Below, one piece after another: positions 9,001 through 10,929 of a DNA stretch of 10,929 nt. Source of the stretch: Serpens sp035306625. Lineage in GTDB: Bacteria; Pseudomonadota; Gammaproteobacteria; Pseudomonadales; Pseudomonadaceae. The notes beneath the pieces are model-generated. The model was not told where the DNA came from, did not search any database, and worked only from the letters and a program-made list of their open reading frames with translations. The first letter of the stretch is position 1. The number at the start of each line of letters is the position of its first letter. The stretch lies in NCBI GenBank assembly GCA_035306625.1, contig DATGNS010000349.1, positions 1 to 10,929 on the forward strand. The letters run 5' to 3'. The position numbers were made by a program, and so were the translations under genes.

Positions 9001-9527
9001 TTGATGCGATTGGTGCGCTGCAGCTCCACATAGAAGCGGTCCGGGAAGGCGGCCATCCACTCGCGCAGCAGCTGCTCGGCCAGCGCCTCGTCGCCGTTGA
9101 GCAGGGCGTGACCGATCTCGCCTTCCTTCGCCCCGGACAGGGCGATCAGCCCCTCGGCGGCCTCCTTGATCCATTCGCGCTCGATGATCACCAGCCCGTT
9201 GCGCTGCCCCTCCATCCAGCCGCGGGAGACCAGCTCGGTCAGGTTCAGGTAGCCCCTGGGGTTCATCACCAGCAGGGTCATGCGGGTCAGCGGGCCGTCC
9301 TCATCCCGGCTGGCCACCCACAGGTCGGCCCCGCAGATGGGCTTGATGCCCGCGCCGTTGGCCGCCTTGTAGAACTGCACCAGCGAGTGCATGTTGCTGA
9401 TTTCGGTGACCGCCACCGCCGGCATGCCCGCCGCCGCGGTCGCCTTGACCAGCGGCTTGATGCGCACCAGACCATCGACCAGCGAAAACTCGGTATGCAG
9501 ACGCAGATGGACGAACGTAGCGGACAT
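6000..9527 (-). CDS. dnaE: DNA polymerase III alpha subunit (replicative polymerase)
   Basis: DnaE is the catalytic subunit of the chromosomal replicase, acting with the epsilon proofreader, the beta clamp and the tau clamp loader. From the ATG at 9525-9527 (MSATFVHLRLHTEFSLVDGL) it has 1175 residues, against 1160 in E. coli. Domains in order: PHP (about 1-275), palm/thumb with GPGRGSGAGSLVAY (361-374) and MPDFDVDFCMDGRDR (401-415), and fingers with HAGGVVIAPT (513-522), KFDFLGLRT, ALFRPGPLQSGMVDDF (639-654) and FAGYGFNKSHSAAYGLVSYQTAWLKAHYP (754-782). The catalytic Asp residues are inferred to be D403, D405 and D557 by alignment with E. coli 401, 403 and 555. HMDLF (938-942) fits an internal beta-clamp motif. 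An OB fold follows (about 1010-1090), then a tau-binding C-terminal domain. The frame stays open 25 codons upstream, but conservation starts at MSATF and the extension would run through the putative promoter. The Shine-Dalgarno sequence is poor. Confidence 0.98.
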   Translation of the reverse strand: MSATFVHLRLHTEFSLVDGLVRIKPLVKATAAAGMPAVAVTEISNMHSLVQFYKAANGAGIKPICGADLWVASRDEDGPLTRMTLLVMNPRGYLNLTELVSRGWMEGQRNGLVIIEREWIKEAAEGLIALSGAKEGEIGHALLNGDEALAEQLLREWMAAFPDRFYVELQRTNRINDEEYLHAAVPLADRCGAPIVATNDVRFLTQDDFAAHETRVCIGEGRTLDDPRRPRLYSDQQYLKSPQEMAELFSDLPDAIENTVEIARRCNLELKLGKHFLPDFPTPNGMNIDEYLRHASFEGLEERLAVLWPKETTPNYEEVRQRYVDRLEFELNTIIQMGFPGYFLIVADFIQWAKNNGVPVGPGRGSGAGSLVAYALKITDLDPLAYDLLFERFLNPERVSMPDFDVDFCMDGRDRVIEYVADKYGRNAVSQIVTFGTMAAKAVVRDVARAQGKSYGLADKLSKMIPFEVGMTLEKAYEMEEPLREFLKNDEEAQEIWEMSLKLEGITRGTGKHAGGVVIAPTKLTDFSAVQCDEDGSGLVTQFDKDDVEQAGLVKFDFLGLRTLTIIKWALETIHREQRRRGETQLVDIDRIPLDDKKTYEMLQKAETTAVFQLESRGMKELIKKLKPDCLEDMIALVALFRPGPLQSGMVDDFINRKHGRAPISYPHPDYQYAGLEPVLKPTYGIILYQEQVMQIAQVMAGYTLGGADMLRRAMGKKKPEKMAKQRGGFIESCAKNGIDAELAGNIFDLVEKFAGYGFNKSHSAAYGLVSYQTAWLKAHYPAPFMAAVLSADMHNTDKVVILIEECRSMKLRIDAPDVNTSEFKFTVNEDGRIVYGLGAIKGVGEGPVEAIVECRNEGGPFKDLFDFCNRVDLKRINKRTLEALIRSGALDRLGPHYQDEPKAYQASVDLNRAVLLAAMEEAVQAAEQTARSEQSGHMDLFGGLFAEPEADVYANYRKVRELSIKERLRGEKETLGLYLTGHPIDEYEKEVRRFARQRIVDLKPSRDLQTVAGLIVNLRVMKNKKGDKMGFITLDDRSGRIEASLFADAFASNQALLQNDALVVVEGEVSHDDFSGGLRLRAKRVLSLESARTALAESLRLRVDRQMLQGERLRWMAELFQRHKGACPLTLDYTGSEARAMLQFGDNWQVDPTDSLIQALRDQFGRDNVFLHYR

Positions 9528-9565
9528 GGACGGACTCTGGGCACGGCTGACGGTGAAGGGAGGGG

Positions 9566-9571
9566 ATTGTA
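9566..9571 (-). promoter_or_regulatory. Possible -10 box upstream of dnaE
   Basis: The minus strand reads TACAAT here, five of six consensus bases, 38 bases before the dnaE ATG and inside the 87-base gap after the amidohydrolase. No recognisable -35 hexamer lies 16-18 bases upstream, and no extended -10 TG is present. A start near 9559 would give a leader of about 32 bases. The AT content here stands out against the GC-rich surroundings, but the call rests on one hexamer. Confidence 0.35.
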
Positions 9572-9614
9572 ACGGAAAGCCGTGGAGGCGAGGCGGCGCC
9601 ACTGCGCAACGGCG

Positions 9615-10929
9615 CTATCCCGCGATCAGCTGTCGTGCCGCCTGGCGGTGCGCCGCGATCAGCGCGGCAAGGTCCAGCCCCTCGATCTGCCCGTCCACCA
9701 CGCGCCAGCGACCGCCGACCATCACCCGGTCGGCCCGCTCGGCGCCACACAGCAGCAGCGCGGCCAGCGGATCATGGCTGCCGGAAAAGCGCAGCTCGTC
9801 GAGCCGGAACAGCGCCAGATCCGCTTGCTTGCCGACCGCCAGCTCGCCGATGTCGCCACGCCCGAGCAGGCGCGCCGAACCCCGGGTCGCCCAGCCCAGC
9901 ACCTTCTCCGGCGTCACCGCTTCCGCCCCATAGCGCAGGCGTTGCAGGTAGAGCGCCTGGCGCGCCTCCAGCAGCAGGTTGGAGGCATCGTTGGAGGCCG
10001 AACCGTCCACGCCCAGGCCGATGGTCGCCCCTTTGCCCTCCAGCTGCAGCGTGCGGCAGATGCCGTTGCCCAGCCGCATGTTGGCGCTCGGGCAATGGCA
10101 GATGCCGACGCCCGCCCGGCCCAGCCGATCGATCTCCACCTGGCTGAAGTGGATGCCGTGGGCCAGCCAGGTGCGCGGCCCCAACCAGCCGACGCTCTTC
10201 AGGTAGTCCACGGCATGCATGTTGTGCCGCCGCAGGCAGTAGGCCGCATCGTCCGGTGTTTCCCCCAGGTGGGTGTGCAGACGCACGTCGCGCGCCTCGG
10301 CCAGCGCGGCGGTGTCGCGCATCAGTTCGCGGCTCACCGAGAAGGGCGAACAGGGCGCCAGGGCGATCTGGATCTGTGCGCCGTCGCCGCGCTGGTGGTA
10401 GCGGTCGATCAACCGCTCGCTGTCGGCGAGGATCACCTCGGCGCCCTGCTCCACCGGCCGGTAGGGCCGCTCGCCAACAGGCTTGGCCTGGGTCAGCGAG
10501 CCACGGCACAAGGTGGCGCGCATGCCCAGCTCCCGCACCGCCTCCACCTCGATGTCGATGGCCTGCTCCAGAGCCTCCGGAAACAGGTAGTGGTGATCCG
10601 CCGTGGTGGTGCAGCCGGACAGCAGCAGCTCGGCCAGCGCCACCCGGCTGGCCAGGGCCAGGTGTTCCGGCGTCAGCCGGGACCAGACCGGATAGAGGGT
10701 CAGCAGCCAGTCGCGCAGCGACACGCTCACCACCGGCCCCCAGGCGCGGGTCAGGTTCTGATAGAAGTGGTGATGGGCATTGACCAGCCCCGGCAGCAGC
10801 ACATGCTCACGGGCCTCGAAGACCTCGTCCACCGGCGCCGCCGGCGTCTGGCCGCTCCCCAGCAGTTCGACGATCAGTCCGTCCTCCACCACCAGCCCGC
10901 CCGGCGCGCGCTGCTCGTTGGCGGTGAAG
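9615..10929 (-). CDS. 8-oxoguanine deaminase (amidohydrolase family), N-terminus cut by window edge
   Basis: Enzymes of this type hydrolyse 8-oxoguanine to urate and ammonia, salvaging or removing an oxidised base; the characterised relative is P. aeruginosa PA0142. The frame is open from the right edge to TAG at 9615-9617, giving 437 visible residues; about a dozen N-terminal residues probably lie outside. A GTG at 10890-10892 could start translation, but upstream codons read FTANEQRAPGGL, matching the usual N-terminal beta-sandwich of the family, so it is taken as internal. Counting from the first full codon, metal and catalytic residues of the subtype III amidohydrolase barrel are visible: H52 and H54 (VNAHHHF), H220 and E223 (HTHLGE), H257 (LAHGIHF) and D308 (GLGVDGSASND). 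A C-terminal beta-sandwich follows (GELAVGKQADLALF). The close match in HHHFYQ...TRAW and TLYPVWSRLTPE favours 8-oxoguanine deaminase over related triazine (AtzB/TrzN-type) hydrolases, but substrate is inferred. It precedes dnaE by 87 bases on the same strand. Confidence 0.88.
   Translation of the reverse strand, partial: FTANEQRAPGGLVVEDGLIVELLGSGQTPAAPVDEVFEAREHVLLPGLVNAHHHFYQNLTRAWGPVVSVSLRDWLLTLYPVWSRLTPEHLALASRVALAELLLSGCTTTADHHYLFPEALEQAIDIEVEAVRELGMRATLCRGSLTQAKPVGERPYRPVEQGAEVILADSERLIDRYHQRGDGAQIQIALAPCSPFSVSRELMRDTAALAEARDVRLHTHLGETPDDAAYCLRRHNMHAVDYLKSVGWLGPRTWLAHGIHFSQVEIDRLGRAGVGICHCPSANMRLGNGICRTLQLEGKGATIGLGVDGSASNDASNLLLEARQALYLQRLRYGAEAVTPEKVLGWATRGSARLLGRGDIGELAVGKQADLALFRLDELRFSGSHDPLAALLLCGAERADRVMVGGRWRVVDGQIEGLDLAALIAAHRQAARQLIAG

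Noticed and set aside
6009..9572. A 1187-codon open frame on the plus strand opposite almost all of dnaE
   Set aside because: It is an antisense shadow produced by the strong third-position GC bias of dnaE. The translation is low-complexity (rich in H, L, V, G, Q), shows no domain, and the opposite strand encodes a complete conserved polymerase.
9528..9602. A 25-codon N-terminal extension of dnaE starting at 9602
   Set aside because: The extra residues look like translated spacer, contain the likely -10 box, and orthologues begin at the MSATFVHLRLH equivalent.
9596..9615. Possible terminator after the amidohydrolase (GCGCC at 9596-9600 with GGCGC at 9611-9615)
   Set aside because: The stem is only 5 bp with a 10-base loop, it overlaps the stop codon, and no T-tract follows on the minus strand.
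10890..10892. GTG as the true start of the amidohydrolase
   Set aside because: The frame stays open to the window edge, and the upstream codons fit the expected N-terminal strand of the family, so the real start is most likely outside the window.

Overview
This is a housekeeping stretch of a GC-rich gammaproteobacterial chromosome, almost certainly from Pseudomonas in the broad sense (Pseudomonadaceae). The evidence is the gene order dnaE-accA-tilS-pyrG-kdsA-eno, which is typical of that family, and protein sequences that read like Pseudomonas orthologues over their full length. Every gene lies on the minus strand, so transcription runs from high to low coordinates. Coding density is very high and no gap between genes exceeds about 160 bases. 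I see no tRNA, rRNA, CRISPR array, insertion sequence or phage gene.

Layout in transcription order. First comes an amidohydrolase of the 8-oxoguanine deaminase type, whose first dozen or so codons lie beyond the right edge (10929 to 9615). An 87-base gap follows, with a possible -10 box, then dnaE, the DNA polymerase III alpha subunit (9527-6000). A 105-base gap with small hairpins leads to accA, the acetyl-CoA carboxylase carboxyltransferase alpha subunit (5894-4944). A clear intrinsic terminator sits in the 79-base gap before tilS, the tRNA-Ile lysidine synthetase (4864-3560). A 160-base leader with a candidate promoter and a 10-base palindrome precedes pyrG, CTP synthase (3399-1768). pyrG overlaps kdsA, KDO-8-phosphate synthase (1771-926), by 4 bases. 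After 39 bases comes eno, enolase (886 to the left edge), cut after 295 of roughly 430 codons.

Functionally the window joins replication (dnaE), fatty-acid and membrane supply (accA), translation fidelity (tilS), nucleotide supply (pyrG) and envelope synthesis (kdsA). The pyrG-kdsA-eno trio fits together: enolase makes phosphoenolpyruvate, KdsA condenses it into KDO-8-phosphate, and KDO must later be activated with CTP, the product of PyrG, before it enters lipopolysaccharide.

I found no convincing undescribed system. The points that merit a second look are the 8-oxoguanine deaminase just upstream of dnaE (rnhB or lpx genes are more usual there), the terminator plus second GC hairpin plus missing Shine-Dalgarno sequence in front of tilS, and the structured pyrG leader. 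Several long open frames on the plus strand, including one spanning nearly all of dnaE, are codon-bias shadows and are not annotated.
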